From Candidatus Omnitrophota bacterium (GTDB lineage: Bacteria > Hinthialibacterota > Hinthialibacteria > Hinthialibacterales > Hinthialibacteraceae), in the NCBI GenBank assembly GCA_013177805.1, contig JABLXU010000018.1, positions 26,003 to 90,002 on the forward strand: 64,000 nt of DNA. Reading direction: 5' to 3'. The notes beneath the pieces were generated by a model. It did no database searches. It was not told where the DNA came from and saw only the letters and a list, made by a program, of their open reading frames with translations. The stretch's first letter is position 1. Every line of letters starts with the position of its first letter. Both the position numbers and the translations under genes were made by a program. Below, in pieces: positions 26,450 to 34,501 of the stretch.

Positions 26450-27571
26450 TCACACATACCCAATCCCATACCACACCAGGGGAACGGGAAACGTCCGGTT
26501 TAGTACCTCATATAATTTCGAGTCTTTTGATACTTTGGAGGCCAGGAAATCCTCTCCCGCCCGGCCGAAGAATAGCAAGGCCAGTTCTCCGCCATGGGCC
26601 AGTTCGATTTTCTCGCTACCCAAAGCGATTTCCATGCGTTGATCTTCCGCCTCGATCTGTAGTTTCTCCAGGCAGGTTTCTCCGATCCGTTCGGCCAGGA
26701 AAGGGCGCGCCCGTTCCAGGAACCGGCGGGCGTGAATGACCAGCACCGTTCCGTCAAACCGGCGGTATTCTTGAATCCGGGAATGCCAGGCCAGCGGGAG
26801 CAGACTCATCGCAGAAGGAATATAAGTCAAGGAATTCACGCCATACCGTTCCATCCACCATGCCGCCGCGTGTTCCAAGGCTGCCGGATGCCCCGCCCAA
26901 TCCAAAAGCATCAGGATGTCCGCGCGGTGATGGACGATGCCACAACCAACCGGGTTCCTTTCGTCCCGCACCATCCACCAATCTGTGGGTTTATCCATCA
27001 CCCATTTTGACTGAAACAACGCTTCCAAGTCTTCCCGGGGAAGCAAGTATCGGGTGGGCAAGGTGGCCCACAAGGCCGTCATATCCGGGAGATCGGACAC
27101 TCGCATTTCGGCCACTGCAAGCCGGTTCGATAATTGGGCCTCACCGGTTCCGATCTGAACCACGGGATAGCAGCCGCAATCCACCGCGTGCATGCGCCGG
27201 TATACACCCAAGTCGCCCGAAATCAGCATGATATCCGCACCCTGGGCGACGCTGCGCTTGACCGCGTCTTCCATCAGAATGGAGGCAAATCCCTGGCCCC
27301 GGGCCTCCGGATGGGTGGCCACCGCCCCGATACCCGCTACCCACGTGGGGATTCCCCCCAGCACCACCGGACGGACAGAAACCGCCACGTGAGAGACAAT
27401 TTTACCGTGTTGTTTGATCACCCGGATGTTTTCGAGGTTGTTCATCCCCACATGCCGGGCATATTCGCGGCCCATATCTCCCCCCTGGGGGCGAAAGACC
27501 TGATTCAACAAAGCGATCAGCTCAGGCAATTCTGGCGCGGTGATGGAGACGGGACCTTCGTAGTCAGGCAT
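26450..27571 (-). CDS. Eis-like GNAT N-acetyltransferase
   Basis: A 373-residue protein. The ATG at 27571 has AGAAGG at 8 nt; a frame extension upstream lacks this. The N-terminal GNAT domain carries GIGAVATHPEARGQGFASIL, the acetyl-CoA binding loop, followed by ADIMLISGDLGVYRRM. A second GNAT-like half and a C-terminal domain of SCP2-like character make the three-domain layout of the Eis family (COG4552). These acetylate amines of varied small molecules or proteins. It is transcribed toward the BMC-P operon, with no overlap. Substrate unknown. Confidence 0.8.
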   Translation of the reverse strand: MPDYEGPVSITAPELPELIALLNQVFRPQGGDMGREYARHVGMNNLENIRVIKQHGKIVSHVAVSVRPVVLGGIPTWVAGIGAVATHPEARGQGFASILMEDAVKRSVAQGADIMLISGDLGVYRRMHAVDCGCYPVVQIGTGEAQLSNRLAVAEMRVSDLPDMTALWATLPTRYLLPREDLEALFQSKWVMDKPTDWWMVRDERNPVGCGIVHHRADILMLLDWAGHPAALEHAAAWWMERYGVNSLTYIPSAMSLLPLAWHSRIQEYRRFDGTVLVIHARRFLERARPFLAERIGETCLEKLQIEAEDQRMEIALGSEKIELAHGGELALLFFGRAGEDFLASKVSKDSKLYEVLNRTFPVPLVWYGIGYV

Positions 27572-27641
27572 AAACGGAACCTTCTTTCTACCGAGGGATA
27601 CAACAATGGATGATTTCTTACAAAATTCTCGAAGAATAAAC

Positions 27642-27675
27642 AGAAAAGGGGGCAAGATCCGAAGATCCTGCCCCC
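27642..27675 (-). terminator. Rho-independent terminator of the exported 562-residue protein gene
   Basis: On the minus strand GGGGGCAGGATC (27675-27664) pairs with GATCTTGCCCCC (27659-27648) around a 4-nt loop, with one imperfect pair, followed by TTTTCTGTTT. It lies about 20 nt past the stop of the minus-strand gene. Confidence 0.85.
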
Positions 27676-27696
27676 GAGATTCCAAGCTAGACTTTG

Positions 27697-29385
27697 TTAC
27701 AGACCCAGCAGGCCCGCATCAAAGTAAGCGTCCTTGTCATCCACGATCCGTACGGACAGGTCATCCACGTTGGCATCCAGCCCAGCCGCCTGAACGAGCA
27801 AGAAGTTCGTTCCCGCTTGGCCAAGCGTAGCCACCGCGCAGACTTTCGCCCACGAATTGGTTGGGACCGCAGCGCCATCGACGAAGGACTGAGCCGTCGT
27901 CGCCGCACCATCCGTCATGACCAATACGAAGGCCGCGCCCGCGTCGGGTTCGCCGACACGCTGGACCCAGCATTCCGCCACATTGGTACCCTTCACCAGA
28001 TTCACCTGGATGAAGGCATTGGCGATCTTGCCTTTGCCCGGAAGCGACATACTGCCCGCTCCCGCGGCCGAGGTGAAGTGGTTCGCCGCACTTGCGGCCG
28101 GAGCCGCAGCGCCCTGGGCCAACAGGTCACTGGACCAACCCGCGATCGAGGTCATGCTGCCATCCACCGGCAGAGCCAAGGCCGCGTTGGGATCAAACGC
28201 GTAATCCACCACCGGGCCCGCCAACACCACCTTCATGTTGGTCAGCGTGACCGTAGCGGCTGACGAGCTGCCATTCCATACCTGGAAGCATGGATAGACG
28301 TTGCCCGACATGTTCACGAACGAAATCGACAGGTTCTTCGATACGTTCGCTTCGAGGTTCGTGCCGCTCGGGTTGGTGAACTTTGTGCCAGCGCCCGGCG
28401 CGCCGTCAAACGCGACAAGCGCCAGATTGATGCCCGTATTGTTGGTCGTGTAATCGACCACCAACGACACGGTTTGGCCAGCGGTAACGGCAATCGGCGT
28501 GTTCAGAATGGCGAGGACACCCGATCCCGCATCGGCCGTGACCGTCGCGGCACCGTTCGCCACAGTGAGGTTCGCCTGCGGCGCCGACGCCAGAGCGGGC
28601 ATTACCAACCACGCCGCCGCGTCCGTCATGCCCACGGCGATCGCTTGCGCGGCCAGCAGGTTCGCGCTATCCGCGCCGGTAGGAGCGGTCGCGCCCAGGC
28701 TCACGATCCACGCGCCCGTGAAGTTCGAGGCCGCGGCGAGGCTGTAGGAACCATCCGCGTTCAGCGTGGCGGTCAAGCCATTTGCGCTCGCACTGCCAGC
28801 GCCTGTGGCGACAATGCTCCGGGCCACTTGACGCAGACCGGTTTCCGCGTACGTCATCTGGACCGAACCGATGGTCGCGATGAGGGCCGCGGCGCCTGTC
28901 GCGCCACCCGGAGTAACCGGGCCACCGCCTTGCGGCAGATTGGTCAGGGCCGCCGCCGAATTCACGGTCGTTCCTGGCACCAAGGCATTGTAGAAGATGT
29001 TCCCACCGGCCAAGCCCGGAATCCGGTTGTTGTTGTCAACCGCGGGCTTATTGCCGATCGCGAAGGAACTCACCTGGACAACGCTCTCCACCGTGGCGGA
29101 TTCCGCGCCCGAAGTCGCGGTGAATTTCGCCACCGAACGGCCCGGCGTATCGCCGCCAAACACTTGCACCATGCTGCCCGTGACCGTGCCGCCTTCCGCT
29201 GTGTACGTCAAACTGCCTGTCACAGCGTCAAAGAAGTTGGCCAGATCGAAGACGACGGTACCACCCGGAGCCAAACGGATATCCGGGGTGTCATTCGCCA
29301 CGACCGTTGCAGCTTGAGCAGGGGCGGCCACCAAGCCTAGAAGCGCTGCCAAGCCTACAATTGTTAGAACCGGCATTTTTCTCAT
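27697..29385 (-). CDS. Exported Ala/Gly/Thr-rich protein, possibly abundant; function unknown
   Basis: A 562-residue protein with a textbook signal peptide (MRKMPVLTIVGLAALLGLV, cleavage after APAQA). The mature part is rich in Ala, Gly, Thr, Val and Asn and poor in Lys and Cys, with beta-sandwich-like stretches. FDLANFF near residue 46 and the C-terminal NVDDLSVRIVDDKD are acidic and could bind Ca. No family was recognised. A very strong AAAGGGGGG ribosome site, a 5'-leader hairpin and an excellent terminator suggest high monocistronic expression, as for surface-layer or envelope proteins. That role is inference. Confidence 0.8.
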   Translation of the reverse strand: MRKMPVLTIVGLAALLGLVAAPAQAATVVANDTPDIRLAPGGTVVFDLANFFDAVTGSLTYTAEGGTVTGSMVQVFGGDTPGRSVAKFTATSGAESATVESVVQVSSFAIGNKPAVDNNNRIPGLAGGNIFYNALVPGTTVNSAAALTNLPQGGGPVTPGGATGAAALIATIGSVQMTYAETGLRQVARSIVATGAGSASANGLTATLNADGSYSLAAASNFTGAWIVSLGATAPTGADSANLLAAQAIAVGMTDAAAWLVMPALASAPQANLTVANGAATVTADAGSGVLAILNTPIAVTAGQTVSLVVDYTTNNTGINLALVAFDGAPGAGTKFTNPSGTNLEANVSKNLSISFVNMSGNVYPCFQVWNGSSSAATVTLTNMKVVLAGPVVDYAFDPNAALALPVDGSMTSIAGWSSDLLAQGAAAPAASAANHFTSAAGAGSMSLPGKGKIANAFIQVNLVKGTNVAECWVQRVGEPDAGAAFVLVMTDGAATTAQSFVDGAAVPTNSWAKVCAVATLGQAGTNFLLVQAAGLDANVDDLSVRIVDDKDAYFDAGLLGL

Positions 29386-29423
29386 TCGGTATTTCCCCCC
29401 TTTCTAGGGTTTTGATTTTTTTT

Positions 29424-29440
29424 ATGGTGAAAATCACCAT
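29424..29440 (-). promoter_or_regulatory. Leader hairpin / operator-like palindrome upstream of the exported protein gene
   Basis: Perfect 7-bp inverted repeat ATGGTGA / TCACCAT with a 3-nt centre, 39 nt before the start codon on the minus strand. It could be an mRNA 5' stabilising hairpin or a repressor site. Confidence 0.5.
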
Positions 29441-29664
29441 TTTCTAGAGGAGCAAATGAGTCAAATGTCAGTTCTCCCTCCCTTCCACACGCTCAATTCT
29501 CATCATGTGTTCTTTCGTCCACTTTCTCATCGGCTTCGTTCATGCAAAAATTCCCAATCAAACGCTCGAGTCCCTCTCAGGAACAAATCCACTATATAAA
29601 ATCTTGAAACTCCTGTCAACCCTATTTCCCATAAATCCATTCGGCCCTTATAGTTTACTATATT

Positions 29665-30588
29665 TCATGAATCCAGATCCCGTCTACCCATCCTTCGCCT
29701 CCCGAACAGATACCTCACTCCATAATATACCCCATGAACCACATAGATATTCAAAAAATTCACCAATCCAAGGTACGGGAAACGGCGTAAAAAAGCAAGG
29801 GGACTCTTCAAAATATTCCACTGTGTCAGCCAAAAGCGCCGCAGCCCCCAATTCTTCAGGACAAAGTTCATCCGCAGCCGCTCATGGTAATAATGATACG
29901 CTACTTCTCCCCGGCGGGTACGGCCGGGTTCTGCGTAATGATGGAGGATCTTCACTTCCGGATTCACGTACAACCCATAGCCCCGTTTGCGCAAGCGTTC
30001 GCATAGGTCGGCGTCTTCGTACAGGTAAAAGAAATACTCATCGAAACCGCCGATTTCCCGCAACGCGGAAGTGCGGAAAATCGAGAAACAAGTGGACAGG
30101 ACCGGGGGATCGTCCTTGGGCGCCAGCGAGGCCGCCGGATCGTGGTTGCCCGTCCAGTCCATGCATGGCGACCAGCACCACAACTGCCGTAATTCTTCAT
30201 CCGAATAATAAATTCCGGCCGCTCCCGCCGTCTGGGGATGCGCCTCGAGGTATTGAACCAGAATCGCCAATCCTCCCGGCGTCCGCAATTCGGCGTCGGA
30301 GTCCATAAAGAGGGTGTACGCGCCGGTGGCCACACGTAAACCTTGATTCCGGGCGGCGGCCGCGCCGGCGTTGGCCTGGTTTTCGATCAGAATGATATCG
30401 GATCGAGAACGCAGCCACTCCCGCGAATCATCCGTGGAGCCATTATCCACCACGATGATCTCCAGGCCATCATAATGTTGATCCAACAGGGACTGAATGG
30501 CTTTTTCCAAGTAGGCACGGCGGTTCCAACTGACCAGGATGGCGGAAAGGCGGGGAAGAGGCATCGTGATGGCAATTCCTTCATTCAT
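29665..30588 (-). CDS. Family 2 glycosyltransferase
   Basis: About 307 residues from the ATG at 30588, which overlaps the stop of the upstream radical SAM gene as ATGA. An internal ATG at 30564 is possible. The GT2 GT-A fold is clear: LSAILVSWNRRAYLEKAIQS, IIVVDNGSTDDS, an MDSDAEL metal-binding segment (DSD) and EYFFYLYEDADLCERLR. A C-terminal amphipathic region (FPYLGLVNFLNIYVV) suggests membrane contact. It resembles rhamnosyl/glycosyltransferases of polysaccharide or protein glycosylation. Coupling to a radical SAM gene suggests a joint pathway. Confidence 0.9.
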   Translation of the reverse strand: MNEGIAITMPLPRLSAILVSWNRRAYLEKAIQSLLDQHYDGLEIIVVDNGSTDDSREWLRSRSDIILIENQANAGAAAARNQGLRVATGAYTLFMDSDAELRTPGGLAILVQYLEAHPQTAGAAGIYYSDEELRQLWCWSPCMDWTGNHDPAASLAPKDDPPVLSTCFSIFRTSALREIGGFDEYFFYLYEDADLCERLRKRGYGLYVNPEVKILHHYAEPGRTRRGEVAYHYYHERLRMNFVLKNWGLRRFWLTQWNILKSPLAFLRRFPYLGLVNFLNIYVVHGVYYGVRYLFGRRRMGRRDLDS

Positions 30589-31718
30589 GAAGCCGCTTGG
30601 GTGGAAGCCGGATGGCGGGCCTGCTGTTCTTCCCATTCTTGAAGACTGGTCAGGACAAAACAACTGTGGGCGCAGGAACAGCATTGAATTTGTTTCCGCC
30701 GGGTTTGTGCCGCCGGGGAGGTCCATAGACGCGGCAAATCGAAATCAAAATCCGCAAGCCGGGCGAACGGGGTAGTGAATTCGCAAGCCGCCACCGATCC
30801 GTCGCTGTACACTACAGCCGCCGTGCGGCCGGCGGACAGGCAATAAAACGGCGCGGGCCGGCCGAGATAGAGTCCGACCTGCACTTCCAATTGGCGCACG
30901 CATTGGTTAAACCGCGAACCTTCGCGTTCATTCACCCGCCGGATTCGTTCCAGAATTGATTCCAGTTCTTCCCGGGGCGGAAGGTCGCATTCGCGGGGAT
31001 CTTCCTCCTGACGGATGGCATGGGGGATGTTCCACGTGGAAAAGCTGGCGCCGCGTACCAGGTCGTAGGTGTGCTCCACGCCGGTCTCGTCCCACAAAAT
31101 GCGGGCTAACTCTTCGATTTCGTGGTAGTTATTCTTGTTGATGTTGGTGAGAACCACCACCCGGAAAAAGGGATGTCCGCGCATCAACTCGACGAGCCGT
31201 TCCAGGTTGCGCAGAATCTTGGTGAAACTCCCCGGCAGGCGGCGGACGCGGTCGTGGGTTTCCGCCAGGCCGTCGAGGCTGACCTGATACGTCAAATAAT
31301 GCTGATAGTGAAGGGCGAGATCGCGAGTAACAAGGTCTTCCATGCGATCCATCAACAGGCCATTGGTGTTGATTTGCACGTGATGAGTCTGGTTGTCACG
31401 GAAAAATGCCTCCACAATCCCCGCCAGGTCGCCGCGCAGAAACGGTTCGCCGCCGGTTATGGCCACGGTGCGCAGAGGCCATGATGTCCGGGCCAAGGTC
31501 TGGAGTTCTTCGAGCGTCATCTCTTGGCCGGGATTGTCGATTCGCTGCCAGAACATGCAATGATCGCAGCGCATATTGCAGCGGTCGGTCACAAACAAAA
31601 TCAGATCCTTCACCCGCGGTTCCGGATACGTCCCGCGGGGATCCGCCGGGGAAGGATGGAACCATTGCATCAATTTAGGGAGTCGAATCGCCATGCGGCC
31701 ACCTTGTTCAGAAGCCAT
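30585..31718 (-). CDS. Radical SAM protein with C-terminal SPASM-like cysteines
   Basis: A 377-residue protein. CNMRCDHC (Cys47, 51, 54) is the Fe-S/SAM motif, followed by AITGGEPFLRGDL and INTNGLL. The C-terminal third has clustered cysteines (FYCLSAG, AACEFT, CCSCAHSC), as in SPASM/twitch proteins that modify peptides or carry out sugar/cofactor chemistry. Two starts, 31718 and 31694, have comparable ribosome sites. Its stop is fused by ATGA to a glycosyltransferase gene. No precursor-peptide gene was found beside it, so a RiPP role is not supported. Confidence 0.88.
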   Translation of the reverse strand: MASEQGGRMAIRLPKLMQWFHPSPADPRGTYPEPRVKDLILFVTDRCNMRCDHCMFWQRIDNPGQEMTLEELQTLARTSWPLRTVAITGGEPFLRGDLAGIVEAFFRDNQTHHVQINTNGLLMDRMEDLVTRDLALHYQHYLTYQVSLDGLAETHDRVRRLPGSFTKILRNLERLVELMRGHPFFRVVVLTNINKNNYHEIEELARILWDETGVEHTYDLVRGASFSTWNIPHAIRQEEDPRECDLPPREELESILERIRRVNEREGSRFNQCVRQLEVQVGLYLGRPAPFYCLSAGRTAAVVYSDGSVAACEFTTPFARLADFDFDLPRLWTSPAAQTRRKQIQCCSCAHSCFVLTSLQEWEEQQARHPASTQAAS

Positions 31719-31899
31719 GCCAGAAACCTTGCCTAAACCGGCAGCTTTCCTTCATGATAAACGGCCGGTCCGGCATGGAATCCCTGTTTCCCGGCCGCGT
31801 GTCATGGCAGAATGAGTCTTCGTCCCGCGCGCGCCAATGCCTGTTCACGCTTGCCTGTTCACGCAGCGCCCATGGACGACGTTATCATAGCAGAGCCGT

Positions 31900-34389
31900 A
31901 TGTCCAGGCAACTGTATAATCTTCCGGCCAACGCTCCGCTGCCGCCGCTTCCCCGCCCCATGGTCCAATTGAGCCTGGCGTTGATGGGGGGAATCATCTA
32001 CGCGCGGTATTTCCCCCTTTCCCTTCCGTTTACCCTTATTCTGATGCTGGCCCTGGTGCTGATGTGGATTACTACCTTCCGCAAGGGGCTTATGGGGCCC
32101 CGCAAAGCGGTTCACTGGGCGATGGCCCTGATCCTCACTGGCTTGTTGGGAGCCGTGCGCATGGAGATCCAGCGGCTCTCGTGGCGCGCTTTATCCCTGG
32201 AAGTTGAAGCACTAAATCAATCGGGAATCTGCACCATCGCGGGAACTGTTGAGGAGGTCCATGTTTACGAGACGGAGAAAGCGGCCGTCATTCTCACCGC
32301 CGTGCGGCTGGGACAACAGCAACAGGAACGCTTGTTCCCGGGAAAGTTGGAAATTACCGGTCCAGCCGCTTCTCTTGCTCAGTTCCGCCCCGGTGACGGT
32401 TTGCGCACCGAGGGAACTCTCTATCCGGTCCCCGGTCCCCGGATACCGGGATTTCTCAATACGCGGCAAAGCCGGTATTCGCTGGAAATCTTCGCCACTG
32501 TGCCGGTCCGCCAGGAAACGCCGCTGGTTCGAAACACGCCGGCCCATTGGAGTCCCGCGCGGGGGTTTGCCTATTCCGCCATGGACGCGATCCAGAAACA
32601 ACTGGACACCCGGACCGTGCCCGCCCGGGATGAAATCGGCAGTCTGCTCGGTTCGATTTGTTTCGGTCTGCGTTCCGGCATGCCGGAGGGCCTGCGGGAC
32701 GCGCTGTCCGGCTCAGGATTGGCCCACGTCACTTCCATCAGCGGCCTGCACGTGAGCCTGGTGCTGTTTGGTTTGGGATACGGATTGAAACAAATCGGAT
32801 TCAAGCGCCGGCACGCCGCGCTGATCACGGTATGCTTTTCGTTTTTTTACATCCTGCTGGTGGGAGCGCGAATCCCTACCTTGCGGGCGGCGCTGATGGC
32901 GTTTGTCTTTCTGGGTGGATACTTCACCGAACGGCGCATCGACTCGCTCAATTCGCTCGCGCTGGCCGCTTTTCTGTTGTTGCTTGTGTACCCGGTGGAG
33001 CTGTTCCTCCCCACATTTCAACTCTCCTTCACGGCGGTTCTGATTTTGATCCTGATCCATCCCTACGGACAGATCCTGGGACAAAAGATCCGGTTCCGGC
33101 CTTTGGCCTGGCTGCTGCAAGGATTTCTAGCGTCGGCCGCGGTCAGCCTTGGCATGGCCCCTCTCACCATCGCTTATTTTCAAGCCTGGAGTTGGGGAGC
33201 GATCCCGGGCAACTTGGCGGCCATTCCCATCACCAATGTACTCATGCCGGTCACTTATTTATGGGCGCTATCGCTGGCGCTGCCGGTTCCGCCGCTTTCG
33301 CGGATTCTGGAAAGCCTGTCGGTTCACCTAAGCGAAGGATTACGCCAGACCATATTTTTCTGCTCCAATCCCGATCTTTTCCAATGGGAAATCGCCTTCG
33401 CCAGCCCAGTGATGCCCGCCGCCTTGTTTTTTTCGATCCTTCTCCTGGCCCGTCCGGGATTGCTTTTGTTTTACGCGCGATCGATTCCTTTCCGCTCCGC
33501 CCATGCGGCGTTGGCCTTGCTGGGGGCCGTGTTTTGGTCGCTGCCGTTCACGCAAATCGATCCTCCCTTGCGGATCGATTTTCTCAGCTTGGGGCAGGGG
33601 GATTGTAGCGTGATCCAAACTCCCCGCGGCCGGGTGATCCTGATCGACGGCGGCGCGCCGGAACGGTCGCGCGTAGATTCCACCACGCCCGCCCTGGTTG
33701 ACTTTCTAGCATCGCAAGGGATCTCCGCCATCGATCTCATGATCTTGAGCCACCCTGAAGACGACCACATCGGCGAATTGGGCGCGGTGGCAGAACGCTA
33801 TCCGGCCGCGGGTCTCCTGGAGGGAACCCGGAATCAGGATTCGGACTCATACCGGCGCTTAGTGGAGATCATCGAACAGCGGCAAATTCCCCGCCTTACG
33901 GCGCGGAAGGGAACCCGGATTGACATCGAACCGAACCTTTCCGCCTGGGTGCTTTCGCCGGATTCAGATACCTTGCTGCGGGAGAAGGACGTCAACGATC
34001 AATCGATCGTGCTGATCTTGCGCTACCAATCATTGAACTTGTTGTTTACCGGTGATATTTCGGAATCCATCGAACAACGTTTATGCGCCGCCTATGATAA
34101 CTGGGATGTGGAGGTCCTGAAGGTTCCCCACCATGGCAGCCGTTTCTCCACCAGTACCCTTTTCTTGTCCGAAGTCCGTCCGGAATTCGCCGTCATCCAA
34201 GTGGGCCGCAACCGGTACGGCCATCCTCACCTGGACACCCTGAACCGCTTGCGCAATGCCGGAGCCACCGTGTTGCGCACCGATTTGGAAGGTACGGTGA
34301 CCCTCATCTCCCGGGGAAGCGGATTTCAAATCCACACCTCCGCGAGCAACCGGGTATATCAATACCGGCCGGAGCGGGGGGGAGATTGA
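31900..34389 (+). CDS. comEC: DNA internalization competence protein ComEC/Rec2
   Basis: An 829-residue inner-membrane channel for uptake of single-stranded DNA. It has N-terminal helices and an OB-like soluble part (about residues 90-200). The competence domain has AHVTSISGLHVSLV and many transmembrane helices (about 250-540). A C-terminal metallo-beta-lactamase domain carries FLSLGQGDCSVI, ILIDGG and LSHPEDDHIGE. The metal motif reads HPEDDH, a ComEC-type variant of HxHxDH. Length is normal and all three domains are intact, so transformation competence is plausible. No other com gene lies nearby. Confidence 0.93.
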   Translation: MSRQLYNLPANAPLPPLPRPMVQLSLALMGGIIYARYFPLSLPFTLILMLALVLMWITTFRKGLMGPRKAVHWAMALILTGLLGAVRMEIQRLSWRALSLEVEALNQSGICTIAGTVEEVHVYETEKAAVILTAVRLGQQQQERLFPGKLEITGPAASLAQFRPGDGLRTEGTLYPVPGPRIPGFLNTRQSRYSLEIFATVPVRQETPLVRNTPAHWSPARGFAYSAMDAIQKQLDTRTVPARDEIGSLLGSICFGLRSGMPEGLRDALSGSGLAHVTSISGLHVSLVLFGLGYGLKQIGFKRRHAALITVCFSFFYILLVGARIPTLRAALMAFVFLGGYFTERRIDSLNSLALAAFLLLLVYPVELFLPTFQLSFTAVLILILIHPYGQILGQKIRFRPLAWLLQGFLASAAVSLGMAPLTIAYFQAWSWGAIPGNLAAIPITNVLMPVTYLWALSLALPVPPLSRILESLSVHLSEGLRQTIFFCSNPDLFQWEIAFASPVMPAALFFSILLLARPGLLLFYARSIPFRSAHAALALLGAVFWSLPFTQIDPPLRIDFLSLGQGDCSVIQTPRGRVILIDGGAPERSRVDSTTPALVDFLASQGISAIDLMILSHPEDDHIGELGAVAERYPAAGLLEGTRNQDSDSYRRLVEIIEQRQIPRLTARKGTRIDIEPNLSAWVLSPDSDTLLREKDVNDQSIVLILRYQSLNLLFTGDISESIEQRLCAAYDNWDVEVLKVPHHGSRFSTSTLFLSEVRPEFAVIQVGRNRYGHPHLDTLNRLRNAGATVLRTDLEGTVTLISRGSGFQIHTSASNRVYQYRPERGGD

Positions 34390-34501
34390 GAGAGGTATGG
34401 ACAGCCAAAATTGGAACCGCTGCAGGCGTTGAACAAGCTTGCCGCTCCCTCCCCAACCCGATTGCCTTATGCCTTTATGGCAGAACGCGTTTTCCCCAGG
34501 C

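Noticed and set aside
27648..27675. Hairpin considered as a riboswitch or attenuator
   Set aside because: Position after a stop codon and the T-run on the minus strand make it an ordinary terminator.
28474..29340. 288-codon plus-strand frame
   Set aside because: Antisense to the exported 562-residue protein; Arg/Gly/His-rich low-complexity product, no start signals.
29505..30308. Plus-strand frame starting in the gap after the exported protein gene
   Set aside because: Most of it is antisense to the GT2 gene; the N-terminal part lacks a ribosome site and any motif.
30585..31718. Radical SAM gene considered as AmrS, the third AmmeMemoRadiSam component
   Set aside because: It has a SPASM-like C-terminus, is 7 kb away and is coupled to a glycosyltransferase instead.
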